Positions 9,173 through 17,883 of a stretch of 64,000 nt of DNA are shown here, one piece after another (the first letter of the stretch is position 1; each line of letters begins with the position of its first letter). A model generated the notes under the pieces. The model was not told where the DNA came from, did no database searches, and saw only the letters and a program-made list of their open reading frames with translations. The position numbers were made by a program, and so were the translations under genes. The DNA comes from Betaproteobacteria bacterium. Lineage in GTDB: Bacteria > Pseudomonadota > Gammaproteobacteria > Burkholderiales > SG8-41. The stretch lies in the NCBI GenBank assembly GCA_021730905.1, contig JAKFYK010000025.1, positions 17,377-81,376 on the forward strand, given 5' to 3'.

Positions 9173-9780
9173 CGCGGCATCACCGCATCGGGCAATGGAA
9201 AAGGATTTAGCTCCACTTCGCGCGCCAGCGTTTCTGCCGGCGTCGTCAACGCGTGTACACACAGTGCCGCAATATCGGCGCCGCGTTTCTCGATCAGCGC
9301 GGTATCGCGATCACCCACGGGGTGCGGCACCACCACGAACGGCAATGTCAGGTGGCCGATGCCTTCAGCCGTCACCTGCGCCAGCGGCGCAAACGCGGTG
9401 CTCACCACCGTCACGGTCGGCACACCCAGCGCTTCGAGTTCGGCCGCGTCACGCGCGGTCCACGGCGTTGAAGAGCCTCAGTGGCCGACGCCATTGATCA
9501 CCGCGTCGCAGCCCGCGGCCATCTCCTTTGCGTACGGCGATGCGCGCCCAAGATAATCCTTGCGCCAGCATGTCACCTGCGCGCCGAGCTCGCGCTGCAG
9601 GACATCAGCGACGCCGCGCAGCACAATGTCCGCGAACTCCTTGCCGTTGTCGAGGATGCCGATGCGCGCGCCGCGCACGCTCGCCAAGCGCGGCGCCAGC
9701 GCATACGCAACCGTTTCAATCGCGCCGGTGGGGACATAAACGGCGACACCGCCGACCATGCGCATTTGCGAATCCGGCAT
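9169..9780 (-). CDS. UGSC-family selenoprotein, UGSS variant (in-frame TGA = Sec101)
   Basis: 203 residues if TGA at 9480-9478 is read as selenocysteine. Upstream of it: GILDNGKEFAD, MAAGCDAVINGVGH. Downstream: GSSTPWTARDAAELEALG, then VPTVTVVSTAFAPL and VVPHPVG. These match the paralogue at 3-1478 on both sides of the TGA. The family's UGSC Cys is Ser here (UGSS), so Sec would have no neighbouring Cys partner in the motif. Start ATG 9780 is set by AAGGAG six bases upstream; the frame extends further but without a site. The stop overlaps the start of the partner gene. Divergent from a Bug receptor at 9878. Confidence 0.85.
9442..9461 (-). promoter_or_regulatory. Candidate bacterial SECIS stem-loop after UGA 9480-9478
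   Basis: On the minus strand GG-A-CCGCG (9461-9454) pairs with CGCGG-CC (9448-9442), with one bulged A, around a CGTGA loop (9453-9449). The loop starts 25 nt after the UGA and has G at position 2, both within the bacterial SECIS model. It is less perfect than the stem-loop in the first selenoprotein gene. Confidence 0.55.
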
Positions 9781-9877
9781 GTGCATCTCCTTCATGATGG
9801 TATTCTGTACATAGCCGCATCGTAGCGCCACCGCGTACCTTGCGCCAGTATTCACGAAGCAACACACGGTTTTGCCT

Positions 9878-10846
9878 ATGACGATCACCCTGCGACGGAT
9901 TGCCTGTATTGCGATTGCCGCCATTCCCGCTATCGCGCATGCGCAAAACTGGCCGGTGCGGCCGGTGCGCGTCATCGCGCCCTTCGCCGCGGGAGGCACC
10001 GCCGATTTGCTGGGGCGCATTACCGCCGGCAAACTCAGCGAGAGCATGGGCCAGTCGTTCATTGTCGAAAATCGTCCCGGCGCCGGCGGCGTGCTCGGCT
10101 CCGAGCTGGTGGCCCGCAGTGCGCCGGACGGCTATACGCTGCTGGTGTCGGGCGTGGCCTCGCACGCCATCGCGCCCGCGCTCTCGCCCAAATTTCCTTT
10201 TGACCCGGTGAAAGATTTCGCCCACATCGCGTTGTTCGGCGGACCGCCTTCGGTGCTGGCGGTGCATCCGTCGCTGCCGGTAAGGGATTTGAAATCATTC
10301 ATTGCATTCGCGAAAACCAAGCCGCGCGAACTCACCTACGGCTCACCCGGCAACGGCACGCAGGGCCATCTGATCGCCGAGCTGTTCAAGCGCAGCGCCG
10401 GCTTCGACTTTCAGCACATTCCTTACAAGGGCGCGAGCGGCGCAGTGGTCGATGTGATGGCCGGGCACACGCACGCGATATCCACCACGCTCACCACCGC
10501 CGGCGCGCAAATCCGCGCGGGCCGCCTGCGCGCGCTCGCCATCAGTTCCGCGGCGCGGCTGCCGGATTATGCGAATGTGCCCACCTACCGCGAGGCGGGT
10601 TATCCCGATCTGGTAGCGACGATCTGGTTTTCGCTGTCGGGCCCGGCAGCGTTGCCCACGGAGATCGTCAACCGGCTGAACGGTGAAGTACGCCGCGCGC
10701 TGCAACTGCCCGATGTGCGCGCACGCCTGCTTCCGGAGGGCATAGAAGCGGGCACGATGGACGCCAAAGCATTCACAGAATTTGTGGCGGCAGAAGTCAA
10801 ACGCTGGGCGCCGGTGGTTAAAGCATCTGGGGCGAAAGCCGACTAA
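9878..10846 (+). CDS. Bug/TctC-type periplasmic solute receptor
   Basis: 322 residues. Signal peptide MTITLRRIACIAIAAIPAIAHA, then VRPVRVIAPFAAGGTADLLG, VENRPGAGG and IPYKGASGA. It is divergent from the UGSS selenoprotein gene, and the 97-base gap (9781-9877) must hold both promoters. This suggests, without proving, that it delivers the ligand handled by the selenoprotein pair. Start ATG 9878 is preferred over an in-frame TTG at 9872. No good ribosome-binding site is seen. Confidence 0.88.
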   Translation: MTITLRRIACIAIAAIPAIAHAQNWPVRPVRVIAPFAAGGTADLLGRITAGKLSESMGQSFIVENRPGAGGVLGSELVARSAPDGYTLLVSGVASHAIAPALSPKFPFDPVKDFAHIALFGGPPSVLAVHPSLPVRDLKSFIAFAKTKPRELTYGSPGNGTQGHLIAELFKRSAGFDFQHIPYKGASGAVVDVMAGHTHAISTTLTTAGAQIRAGRLRALAISSAARLPDYANVPTYREAGYPDLVATIWFSLSGPAALPTEIVNRLNGEVRRALQLPDVRARLLPEGIEAGTMDAKAFTEFVAAEVKRWAPVVKASGAKAD

Positions 10847-10849
10847 GCC

Positions 10850-11293
10850 CTAACGGGTTGCCGGAAACCCTTCCGTCCTCTCCCAAGTCAAAGTATTAAT
10901 GAACTGCCGCGTATCGGTGCCCGCCGTGCGCGGCGTGGTTTCGATGGTCAACTCGTCACCGTTCACCGCAAAACGGCGCACTTGCTTCGTGCCCGTCCAC
11001 GCCTCGTTCCACGACAACTCAACGTTGTGGATCACTTTGTCGCCCTCGACGGTGTAAGTCCCCGAATACGCGCTGATGATGGATTTGAACAGGCGCACGC
11101 GTTCTTCATCGGTCAGCACCTCGCCCGCCGGTGGCTGGCGATTTTCTTCGACCGTGATCGACATCATGAATCCGCCCGGCGTGTAGAGTATGTACGCCTG
11201 CGGCAGCATGTCGCTGCGTACTTCGCCGGTATCGAGAAAGCGCCGCGAATATTTCTTGAGCCTCCACACACCCTCGATGCTGTTCGTAGTCAT
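10850..11293 (-). CDS. Lipocalin-like domain protein
   Basis: 147 residues, one lipocalin-like domain: IEGVWRLKKYSRR at the start, LYTPGGFMMS, then YSGTYTVEGDKVIHNVELSW and a closing TLTWER. No signal peptide, so probably cytoplasmic. It is convergent with the Bug gene, only three bases between stops. ATG 11293 overlaps the stop of the DoxX-like gene upstream (ATGA), so the two are cotranscribed. Ligand and role unknown. Confidence 0.8.
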   Translation of the reverse strand: MTTNSIEGVWRLKKYSRRFLDTGEVRSDMLPQAYILYTPGGFMMSITVEENRQPPAGEVLTDEERVRLFKSIISAYSGTYTVEGDKVIHNVELSWNEAWTGTKQVRRFAVNGDELTIETTPRTAGTDTRQFINTLTWERTEGFPATR

Positions 11294-11685
11294 ACCGGCT
11301 TTACCACATGCAGCAACACCAGCAAACCGCCGATCACCGCAACGTTGTTCAGCAGTGCAATGCGCAAGGCACCACGCCGCGCCGGATCATCCGCCAGCCA
11401 GTAGCGGTGAAAAATGCCGCCAGCCACCGCGGTAAACGCGATCAGCAGCCACACGCCGATGTCCGCATGCCAGCCGCTGAGCACCAGCGCGCAACCCACG
11501 AATTCCATCGCCATGCCAAACCAGAACGCGAACGCCGGCAATGGCACGCCGAAACCCGCCATGCGATCGATATGGTCTTTGACGCGCGCCGGCATCAGGT
11601 TCAACGTGCCGGCAACCAGAAATAACGTCACGATCAGCAGCCTGCCGACCGTAACCATCCATGACGGGTCTTGCTGAAACATCAT
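11290..11685 (-). CDS. DoxX-like membrane protein
   Basis: 131 residues with four hydrophobic segments: VGRLLIVTLFLVAGTLNL, LPAFAFWFGMAMEFVGCALV, GVWLLIAFTAVAGGIFH and IALLNNVAVIGGLLVLLHVV. This is the DoxX/DoxD-like fold, an inner-membrane family linked to redox or quinone chemistry. The start is ATG 11685 or ATG 11682; AGGAG lies 2 or 5 bases upstream, which slightly favours 11682. Coupled by ATGA overlap to the lipocalin-like gene. Confidence 0.78.
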   Translation of the reverse strand: MMFQQDPSWMVTVGRLLIVTLFLVAGTLNLMPARVKDHIDRMAGFGVPLPAFAFWFGMAMEFVGCALVLSGWHADIGVWLLIAFTAVAGGIFHRYWLADDPARRGALRIALLNNVAVIGGLLVLLHVVKPV

Positions 11686-11840
11686 TTCTCCTCTCAAGTC
11701 CGCTTGATTGCAGTTCGCATTATGCACAATCGCGCATGCAGGCTGATTGTTTCCAATCCGGAAACGATGCCGCGACTAAATGGCGCTTGTTGCCATAGGG
11801 GCGGATTCCCTACAATCAGGGCTGGAAAAAGGATAACCCC

Positions 11841-12881
11841 ATGAAATTCGGCATCTTTGGCGGCGCGCGGGTTGGCCGCGCTGACACCCTGCACGACAGC
11901 TATGGCTATCGCGATTTCATCAACTATGTGATCGCCGCCGAAAAAATCGGCTTCGAAGGCATTTTTCTGGTGGAGCACCACTTCACCGGGCAGGGACAGT
12001 TGTCGGCCTCGCTGAACCTCCTGTCTTACCTCGCCGCGCGCACCACGAAAATCCGCTTGGGCACGGGGGTGGTGGTGCTGCCCTGGCACAACCCGGTGCT
12101 GCTCGCCGAACAAGTGGCGACACTGGATGTACTCTCCGGCGGGCGCGTCGATCTGGGCGTCGGCCGTGGCTACCGCAAGGCAGAGTTCGACGCCTTCTGC
12201 GTGCCGATGAGCGAAGCACAGGAACGCTTCGCCGAGTGCTTCGAAGTCATGCTGAAAGCGTGGGCGAGCGACGAGCGCTTCACGCACAGCGGCAAACGCT
12301 GGCAATACAAGGACATCATGGTGGAACCCGCGCCGGTGCAGCGCCCGCATCCGCCGATCTGGATGGCGGGCGGCAGCCCGCAGGGCATCGCCTACATCGC
12401 CAGCCAGAACTACAACCTGCTGCTCGACCAGTTGGCGAGCATCGAGGAAGTGCGCGAGCGCGTTGCCAGCTATCTCGACGGCCTCGAAAAAATCGGCAAG
12501 CCGCGCGATGCCACGCGCGTGGGCATTGCGCGCTCCATCACCATCGTCAGGGACGAGGCCGAGCGCAAAAAAGCCATGGAGCGCCGCAAGGACACCTTCA
12601 AGCGCATCGGCGCCATCGCCTATCGCAAGCCCGGCCAGGCGCAGCCGAGCCATGACGATCCCGATCTCGCCAATGACGACAGCGCGCTGCTGGGCACGCC
12701 GCAGGAAATCGTCGACCGCATCAATGTGCTGGCCGAGGCCGGAGCGGGCTATATTCTGCTCACCATGGCATCGATATCGCCGGAGTCGGTGCAGCAGTTC
12801 GCCGAGGAAATCCTGCCACACGTAAAAGACGTGGGGCCGAAATTCGGCGCATCCCCCGCGCCGCAGCAGGTTGCGGCGTAA
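11841..12881 (+). CDS. LLM-class flavin-dependent monooxygenase
   Basis: 346 residues, luciferase-like TIM barrel that uses reduced FMN and oxygen. Typical blocks: KFGIFGGARVG, EGIFLVEHHFTG, RLGTGVVVLPWHNP, LSGGRVDLGVGRGY and HPPIWMAGGSP. AAGGA lies upstream of ATG 11841. The flavin reductase at 12900 follows in the same direction, 18 bases later, giving a complete two-component monooxygenase. A paralogue is at 29904-30914. Substrate unknown. Confidence 0.9.
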   Translation: MKFGIFGGARVGRADTLHDSYGYRDFINYVIAAEKIGFEGIFLVEHHFTGQGQLSASLNLLSYLAARTTKIRLGTGVVVLPWHNPVLLAEQVATLDVLSGGRVDLGVGRGYRKAEFDAFCVPMSEAQERFAECFEVMLKAWASDERFTHSGKRWQYKDIMVEPAPVQRPHPPIWMAGGSPQGIAYIASQNYNLLLDQLASIEEVRERVASYLDGLEKIGKPRDATRVGIARSITIVRDEAERKKAMERRKDTFKRIGAIAYRKPGQAQPSHDDPDLANDDSALLGTPQEIVDRINVLAEAGAGYILLTMASISPESVQQFAEEILPHVKDVGPKFGASPAPQQVAA

Positions 12882-12899
12882 TAGACGTCACATGCACGC

Positions 12900-13448
12900 A
12901 TGCTGCAAGACACCCGCATGACGCCTCCGCCGGCGGTCACCGCCAAGGCCAAAGCAACGCACGGCGACGCAAAATCCGCGCTGCGCTCGGCGCTGGGGCG
13001 TTTTGCCACCGGCGTCACGGTCATTTCAGCGCAAACCACCGACAGCCACGTGCATTGCATGACGGTGAATTCGTTCGCGTCACTGTCGCTCGATCCGCCG
13101 CTGATTTTGTGGACGCTGCGCTCGCGCTCGGCGCGCTACCATACGTTTTCACAGACGCAAGCGTTTTCGGTGAGCGTACTCGCTGAAACGCAGATCGACA
13201 TCGCGCGCAAGCACGCGCTGCCGCCGGCGGACGGTTTCGCCGAACGCGACTGGAAAGCGTTTCTCGGCGGCTGCCCGATCATCGAAGGCGCTTCCGCACA
13301 TTTCATCTGCAAGGGCCACACCGAAATCGACAAGGGCGACCATGTGATACTGATCGGCGAGATTACCGAATTCGCCGAACACAAACATCCGCCGCTGTTG
13401 TTCATGGGCGGCAGGTATTATTCAGGTTCCAGCCTGAAACCGCTGTAG
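12900..13448 (+). CDS. Flavin reductase (HpaC-like)
   Basis: 182 residues of the flavin reductase-like, FMN-binding split-barrel family: LRSALGRFATGVTVISA, MTVNSFASLSLDPPLILW, and a closing GDHVILIGEI and PLLFMGGRYY. It would supply reduced FMN to the LLM oxygenase directly upstream. The start is ATG 12900 or ATG 12918; there is no strong ribosome-binding site for either. The residues before AKSALRSAL look like an unstructured leader. Confidence 0.88.
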   Translation: MLQDTRMTPPPAVTAKAKATHGDAKSALRSALGRFATGVTVISAQTTDSHVHCMTVNSFASLSLDPPLILWTLRSRSARYHTFSQTQAFSVSVLAETQIDIARKHALPPADGFAERDWKAFLGGCPIIEGASAHFICKGHTEIDKGDHVILIGEITEFAEHKHPPLLFMGGRYYSGSSLKPL

Positions 13449-13555
13449 CGGTGTTGGCGGAGCCGCAGACGCTGTCGTAATATTCCGTATTGCCTCGTAG
13501 CACTTCTTACCCACTCGCACCCATCCGCACTTACAGTTACCCAGGGAGAACACGC

Positions 13556-14341
13556 ATGGAATCGAGTTCCGCCACCCGCGATGGCATTGCCAAAACCAAA
13601 GGCTACGGCCGCATCCACTACCGCGAAGCGGGCAAGGGCCCGGCGCTGATGCTGATGCACACCAACGGCGCCTCGGCGCATCAATTCGAAGCGGTGGCGC
13701 CGCTGCTGGCCAAACACTTCCGCGTGATTTCGTGGGACATGCCGGGCCACGGCGATTCTGACCGCATCCAGCGCCACTACAGCATGGAAGATCATGCCAA
13801 GGCGATGGCCGCACTGATGACCGCGCTCAAAATCAAGGCTGCGCACATTAGCGGCGCGTCCGTGGGCGGCAGCGTTACGCTCGCCTTCGCCAGCCTGTTT
13901 CCGGCACGCACGCTGACTGCCGTGCCCGTCGAAACGCCGTGCCGCAATCCCGACGAATGGGCCGCCAACTGGCATCACACCGAAGGCAACTTCGGCCTTC
14001 CGATGCAAACCGTGGCGCAAATCAAGGAACGCGTCGCCGTGGTGGATGCCGCGCTGGAGCAGCGCTGGAACATCGACCGCTGCAAGGCCGGCGCATGGGC
14101 GATGGTCGACGTGATGTGGGGCATCCGCGAATTCAACGCTCCGGCCGCCGCGAAAAAAATCAAGAAGCCGATGATGATCGTTTATGGCAAGCGCGGCCCG
14201 ACGATTGCGCTCAAAGACCGGCTGACGGGCGCGGCACCCAAAGCCAAACTGGTGGTGCTGGAAAATTCCGGCCACTTCCCGATGCTGGATGAGCCGTCGG
14301 CGTTTGCGGCGTTGCTGATCAAGTTTTGCGGCGGGAAATAG
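13556..14341 (+). CDS. Alpha/beta hydrolase
   Basis: 261 residues. Oxyanion region LMLMHTNGAS, nucleophile elbow ISGASVGGSV, and a final His in ENSGHFPML, so the triad looks complete. Start ATG 13556 has GGGAGA upstream. Third gene of a plus-strand run with the LLM oxygenase and flavin reductase, 107 bases after the reductase. A Baeyer-Villiger-type oxidation followed by ester hydrolysis would fit, as inference. A long hairpin follows at 14369-14452. Confidence 0.85.
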   Translation: MESSSATRDGIAKTKGYGRIHYREAGKGPALMLMHTNGASAHQFEAVAPLLAKHFRVISWDMPGHGDSDRIQRHYSMEDHAKAMAALMTALKIKAAHISGASVGGSVTLAFASLFPARTLTAVPVETPCRNPDEWAANWHHTEGNFGLPMQTVAQIKERVAVVDAALEQRWNIDRCKAGAWAMVDVMWGIREFNAPAAAKKIKKPMMIVYGKRGPTIALKDRLTGAAPKAKLVVLENSGHFPMLDEPSAFAALLIKFCGGK

Positions 14342-14368
14342 TCAGCACAGGAATAACCTCAACCCTCC

Positions 14369-14452
14369 GCTGTCATTCCCACACAGGCGGGAATCTATGC
14401 GTTATTTCATATGGCACTGTGTATGGATTCCCGCCTGTGCGGGAACGACAGC
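14369..14452. repeat. Long inverted repeat (GTCATTCCC...GGGAACGAC type)
   Basis: The arms 14369-14395 and 14426-14452 are near-perfect inverted copies (GTCATTCCCACACAGGCGGG against CCCGCCTGTGCGGGAACGAC). This is a well-known dispersed proteobacterial hairpin. It lies between convergent genes and may also terminate transcription. Confidence 0.75.
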
Positions 14453-14504
14453 TTCTGCCAATGTAATATCCGCGTGAACATGCTGCGCTTTACCCACTCG
14501 CGAG

Positions 14505-15701
14505 CTACCCCTTCACACACAACACCTGCTTCAGCGTGTGCACGACTTCCACCAGATCACTCTGATTCGCCATCACCTGATCGATATCCTTGTAGGCGCC
14601 GGGAATCTCGTCGATCACGCCCGCGTCCTTGCGGCATTCCACGCCCTGCGTCTGTGATTCTACGTCGGCACGATTGAAGCGTCGCTTGGCTTCCGTGCGA
14701 CTCATGCGGCGGCCCGCGCCGTGTGAACACGAGCAGAACGACTGCGCGTTACCGAGGCCGCGCACGATGTACGACTTGGCGCCCATACTGCCGGGAATAA
14801 TGCCAAGTTCCCCCTCGCGCGCGCTGATCGCGCCCTTGCGCGTGATGAACAGGTTTTCATCGAAGTGCCGCTCGCGCGCGACATAGTTGTGGTGGCAGTT
14901 GATCGCCTCGCTGTCGGCCTTGAACGGCGGCAGATGATCGCGCAGCGCCTCGACGATGAGCCGCATCATTTCGCGGCGGTTGGCGAGCGCGTAATCCTGA
15001 GCCCACTCCACCGCTTCCACGTAATCGTCAAAGTGCTTCGAGCCTTCGCTGAAATACGCGAGATCGCGATCGGGCAGGTTCGCGTGGTGGCGCTGCATGT
15101 CCTTTTTAGCAGCGGCGATGAAATAACGGCCCATCACATTGCCGATGCCGCGCGAGCCCGAATGCAGCATCACCCACACGCGCTGCGCCTCGTCGAGGCA
15201 TAGTTCGATGAAATGATTGCCACCGCCGAGTGAGCCCAACTGGTTGAGCCAGGTGCGCGCGAACTGCTTTTGCATCTTCGTCAGCTCAGGATGCTTTTTG
15301 ACAACGTTGTCGAGCCGATCCGACAACGGACGCGTCACACGATTCTGCGCCGGCGAATCAGCGTGTTGATTGAACCCCACCGGCACTGCCGCCTCTATCG
15401 CGCCGCGCACGCGCGCCAGCGACTCCGGCAGATCGTTCGCGGTCAGCGTCAACCGCACCGCGTTCATGCCGCAGCCGATATCGACGCCAACTGCCGCCGG
15501 AATGATCGCGCCTTTCGTTGGAATCACACTGCCCACGGTGGCGCCGATGCCCATATGAACGTCCGGCATGGCCGCAATATGACCATGAACAATCGGTAAC
15601 TTCGATACATTGATCAGTTGCTGCATCGCCTCGGGCTCAATGTCGGTGGTCCACACCTTTACCGGCACGCGGCCTTTGTTGAATTCGAGTTTGATACTCA
15701 C
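14505..15701 (-). CDS. rtcB: RNA-splicing ligase RtcB
   Basis: 398 residues. RtcB joins 2',3'-cyclic-phosphate and 5'-hydroxyl RNA ends using GTP and Mn. Diagnostic blocks are present: MPDVHMGIGATVGSVIP, VDIGCGMNAVR, LGGGNHFIE, and CSCSHGAGR containing the GMP-accepting His327. Length fits the bacterial short form. The start is GTG 15701 (MSIKLEFNKGRVPVKVW), preceded by an AT-rich run and no clear Shine-Dalgarno. No archease, RtcA or RtcR gene is beside it; both flanks are repeats. Confidence 0.95.
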   Translation of the reverse strand: MSIKLEFNKGRVPVKVWTTDIEPEAMQQLINVSKLPIVHGHIAAMPDVHMGIGATVGSVIPTKGAIIPAAVGVDIGCGMNAVRLTLTANDLPESLARVRGAIEAAVPVGFNQHADSPAQNRVTRPLSDRLDNVVKKHPELTKMQKQFARTWLNQLGSLGGGNHFIELCLDEAQRVWVMLHSGSRGIGNVMGRYFIAAAKKDMQRHHANLPDRDLAYFSEGSKHFDDYVEAVEWAQDYALANRREMMRLIVEALRDHLPPFKADSEAINCHHNYVARERHFDENLFITRKGAISAREGELGIIPGSMGAKSYIVRGLGNAQSFCSCSHGAGRRMSRTEAKRRFNRADVESQTQGVECRKDAGVIDEIPGAYKDIDQVMANQSDLVEVVHTLKQVLCVKG

Positions 15702-15729
15702 AAAATATTATTTATTAAGTGCACCTAAC

Positions 15730-15812
15730 AAAATGACCATTCACCCTTCGACAAGCTCAGGGCGAACGGTCATTTTGAGAGCCGTTCGTGGTGAGCGTGT
15801 CGAACCATGAAC
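15730..15812. repeat. Dispersed inverted repeat, TTCGAC...GTCGAA family
   Basis: CCTTCGACAAGCTCAGGGCG, then GAACGGTCATTTT, then GCCGTTCGTGGTGAGCGTGT. AAAATGACC (15730-15738) pairs with GGTCATTTT (15768-15776). It fills most of the gap between rtcB and the Bug gene ending at 15894. Confidence 0.65.
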
Positions 15813-15893
15813 GGAGGTATTGGCATTTTGTTGTGCACTCAAAAAAGCCTCTGGCGAAACAGCGCAGAGACTTTTTTAAAGCGCCACAAGCCG

Positions 15894-16874
15894 TCATTCA
15901 ATCCGGATACCAGCCTCGCGCGAGAGTTTGGCTTTTTTGTCGAACTCGGCCTTGATGTACGCCGTGAATTCATCGGGCGTTGCACTCGCGGTCAGTTCAA
16001 TACCGCGCTCGAGATAACGCTTGCGCAGTTCGGGCAGGCGTGTGACGCGCGACACCTCTCCATGCAATCGGGTGAGCACTTCGCGCGGCGTTCCCGCCGG
16101 GGCGATCAGGCCGTTGAACGTGATTTCCTCGTAGCCCTTCAGTCCGGACTCATCGATGGTCGGCACCTCGGGGAATAGCGGCGAACGCTTGAGGCTGGTG
16201 ACGCCCAGCGCGCGCAGCCTGCCGGAATCGACATAAGATTTCGAGGTGCTCACCTGATCGAACATGAGTTGCACGTTGCCCGCTATCACATCGACTATCG
16301 CCGCCGCATTGCCCTTGTACGGGATGTGCAGCATCTTGATGCCGGATTGCAGGCCCAGCAGTTCCGCGGCGATGTGGCCGGTGCTGCCCGCGCCGGAAGT
16401 ACCGTACGCGAGTTGTCCGGGCTGCGCCTTGCCCAGCGCAATCAGATCTTTCACCGTGCGCGCCGGCAGCGTGCGCGTCACTACCAGCACCTGCGGCACC
16501 AGACAAGTGAGCGAGACGCCCGCGAAATCCTTCAGCGCATCGTAGCCAGGGTTCTTCATCAGCGAAGGCACGGTTGCAAAGGTGTTGGCAATCGCCAGCA
16601 GCGTATAACCATCCGCCGGCGCCTTGGCCACGAACTGGGTGCCGACGAGACTACTGGCGCCGGGGCGGTTCTCGACGATCACCTGCTGGCTGAAACCTTC
16701 GCTCATCTGCGCCGCCACCGCGCGCGCCACGATATCGAGATTGCCGCCGGGCACCAGTGGCACGATGATGCGTATTTGCCTGGTCGGAAAATTTTGCGCA
16801 TGGGCGGCCGTGGTAACCGCTGCAACTGCGTTCAGTGCAGCAAGCGTCGCTGCCAGCATGATAGGTTTATTCAT
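15894..16874 (-). CDS. Bug/TctC-type periplasmic solute receptor
   Basis: 326 residues. Signal peptide from MNKPIMLAATLAALNAV to TTAAHA, then FPTRQIRIIVPLVPGGNLDI, VENRPGASS and IPYKGNAAA. Start ATG 16874 is fixed by AAGGAGG four bases upstream; the open frame to 17012 runs back through an AT-rich repeat (encoding IININKYL) and is not needed. Monocistronic as far as visible. Confidence 0.9.
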   Translation of the reverse strand: MNKPIMLAATLAALNAVAAVTTAAHAQNFPTRQIRIIVPLVPGGNLDIVARAVAAQMSEGFSQQVIVENRPGASSLVGTQFVAKAPADGYTLLAIANTFATVPSLMKNPGYDALKDFAGVSLTCLVPQVLVVTRTLPARTVKDLIALGKAQPGQLAYGTSGAGSTGHIAAELLGLQSGIKMLHIPYKGNAAAIVDVIAGNVQLMFDQVSTSKSYVDSGRLRALGVTSLKRSPLFPEVPTIDESGLKGYEEITFNGLIAPAGTPREVLTRLHGEVSRVTRLPELRKRYLERGIELTASATPDEFTAYIKAEFDKKAKLSREAGIRIE

Positions 16875-16963
16875 TACGCCTCCTTGGGCCGCGATTATCG
16901 CTTTTTTGTTTGCAATCGATGCGGCAGTCACCGCCCACAATCGATTCTGCGAGCATATATACT

Positions 16964-16997
16964 GTAAGTATTTGTTTATATTAATTATTTTTGTAAC
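16964..16997 (-). repeat. AT-rich dispersed repeat, copy 4
   Basis: On the minus strand: ACAAAAATAATTAATATAAA followed by CAAATACTTAC, a near full-length copy. It lies 90 bases upstream of the start of the Bug gene at 16874, in the divergent region with the gene at 17097. Confidence 0.72.
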
Positions 16998-17096
16998 ACC
17001 GCCGTTACGCATGCAACACTTTGTTGCACTTGAAGCGTAGGCGCGGCGCGATGCGGGGCGTTTTAGGAACTGGCAACCATTGAAAAGGAGGATGCC

Positions 17097-17828
17097 ATGA
17101 AAACGAACAGGACACTGAAGCTGTTAGCCACCGCAACCTTGATTGCCGCTGCATTGCCTGCCTATGCAGACGGCCCCACGCCGGTCGTTCGTTATCGCGG
17201 CGACACCGGCCCGCCCGCAAACGTGGAAACGGCACGCAAGAGCCAGCAGGACCGCGCAGCCGCGCCGGTCGCCGCACCAGCCGTGCAAGCGCGTCGCCTG
17301 GCAACGCCGCCATCTGCGGCTGCACCGGTGGCCAATAACCGGGGCGCGTTCAGAAATGCGGCCGCGCAGCCGGCACACCGGCCTGTGGTGAACCACCGTC
17401 CGGCAGCCGCGCACCGTCCGGTGTTCGTGCAGCGCCCCATCGTGGTCGAGCGTCCGGTGTACGTTGAGCGCCCCATTTACGCGCAACGCCCGGTCTATGC
17501 ACCAGCGCCCGCGTACTACCCGCAGCCTGTAATTGGCTACTATCCCGACGGAGAGCCGATGTATGCTCCGCAGCCTTCTCCCGGCTATTATCCGGACGGG
17601 CAGCCGATGTATTACCCAGAACCGGCTCCAGCCGCCTATCCGGATTACCCGGCATATTCGGGTTACCCGGAGGAACGCGGCCCGAATGTGGCCGGTGCGG
17701 TCGGCGGCGCGGCAGTCGGCGGTGCGATCGGCAACGTGATCGGCAGGGAGGTTGGCAACGGCGATGCCCGCGGCCTCGCCACCGCCATCGGCGCCCTGCT
17801 CGGCGGACTGATCGGCAGCGGGTTCTGA
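17097..17828 (+). CDS. Exported Pro/Tyr-rich glycine-zipper protein
   Basis: 243 residues. Signal peptide MKTNRTLKLLATATLIAAAL ending in AYA, then a Pro/Ala-rich region and valine-proline repeats (RPIVVERPVYVERP). Two near-identical units, GYYPDGEPMYAPQP and GYYPDGQPMYYPEP, follow, and a C-terminal glycine zipper (VAGAVGGAAVGGAIGNVIG, then GALLGGLIGS) like Rickettsia 17-kDa-antigen/2TM proteins. The zipper probably inserts into the envelope and the repeats are exposed. AAGGAGG sits six bases before ATG 17097. A strong terminator follows, so it is its own unit. Confidence 0.82.
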   Translation: MKTNRTLKLLATATLIAAALPAYADGPTPVVRYRGDTGPPANVETARKSQQDRAAAPVAAPAVQARRLATPPSAAAPVANNRGAFRNAAAQPAHRPVVNHRPAAAHRPVFVQRPIVVERPVYVERPIYAQRPVYAPAPAYYPQPVIGYYPDGEPMYAPQPSPGYYPDGQPMYYPEPAPAAYPDYPAYSGYPEERGPNVAGAVGGAAVGGAIGNVIGREVGNGDARGLATAIGALLGGLIGSGF

Positions 17829-17844
17829 TCTACCCGCGAGAAGC

Positions 17845-17877
17845 AACAGGGGCAGCGCGAGCTGCCCCTGTTTTTTT
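17845..17877 (+). terminator. Rho-independent terminator
   Basis: AACAGGGGCAGC (17845-17856), loop GCGA, GCTGCCCCTGTT (17861-17872), and a run of seven T from 17871. A classic intrinsic terminator for the gene ending at 17828. Confidence 0.92.
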
Positions 17878-17883
17878 GTACGG

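Noticed and set aside
11694..12821. 375-codon minus-strand ORF
   Set aside because: Antisense of the LLM monooxygenase.
14342..14504. CRISPR array
   Set aside because: The repeats here are one inverted pair, not regularly spaced direct repeats; no cas genes in the window.
15807..16178. 123-codon plus-strand ORF between repeats and Bug gene
   Set aside because: Most of it is antisense to the Bug receptor and it starts in a dispersed repeat.
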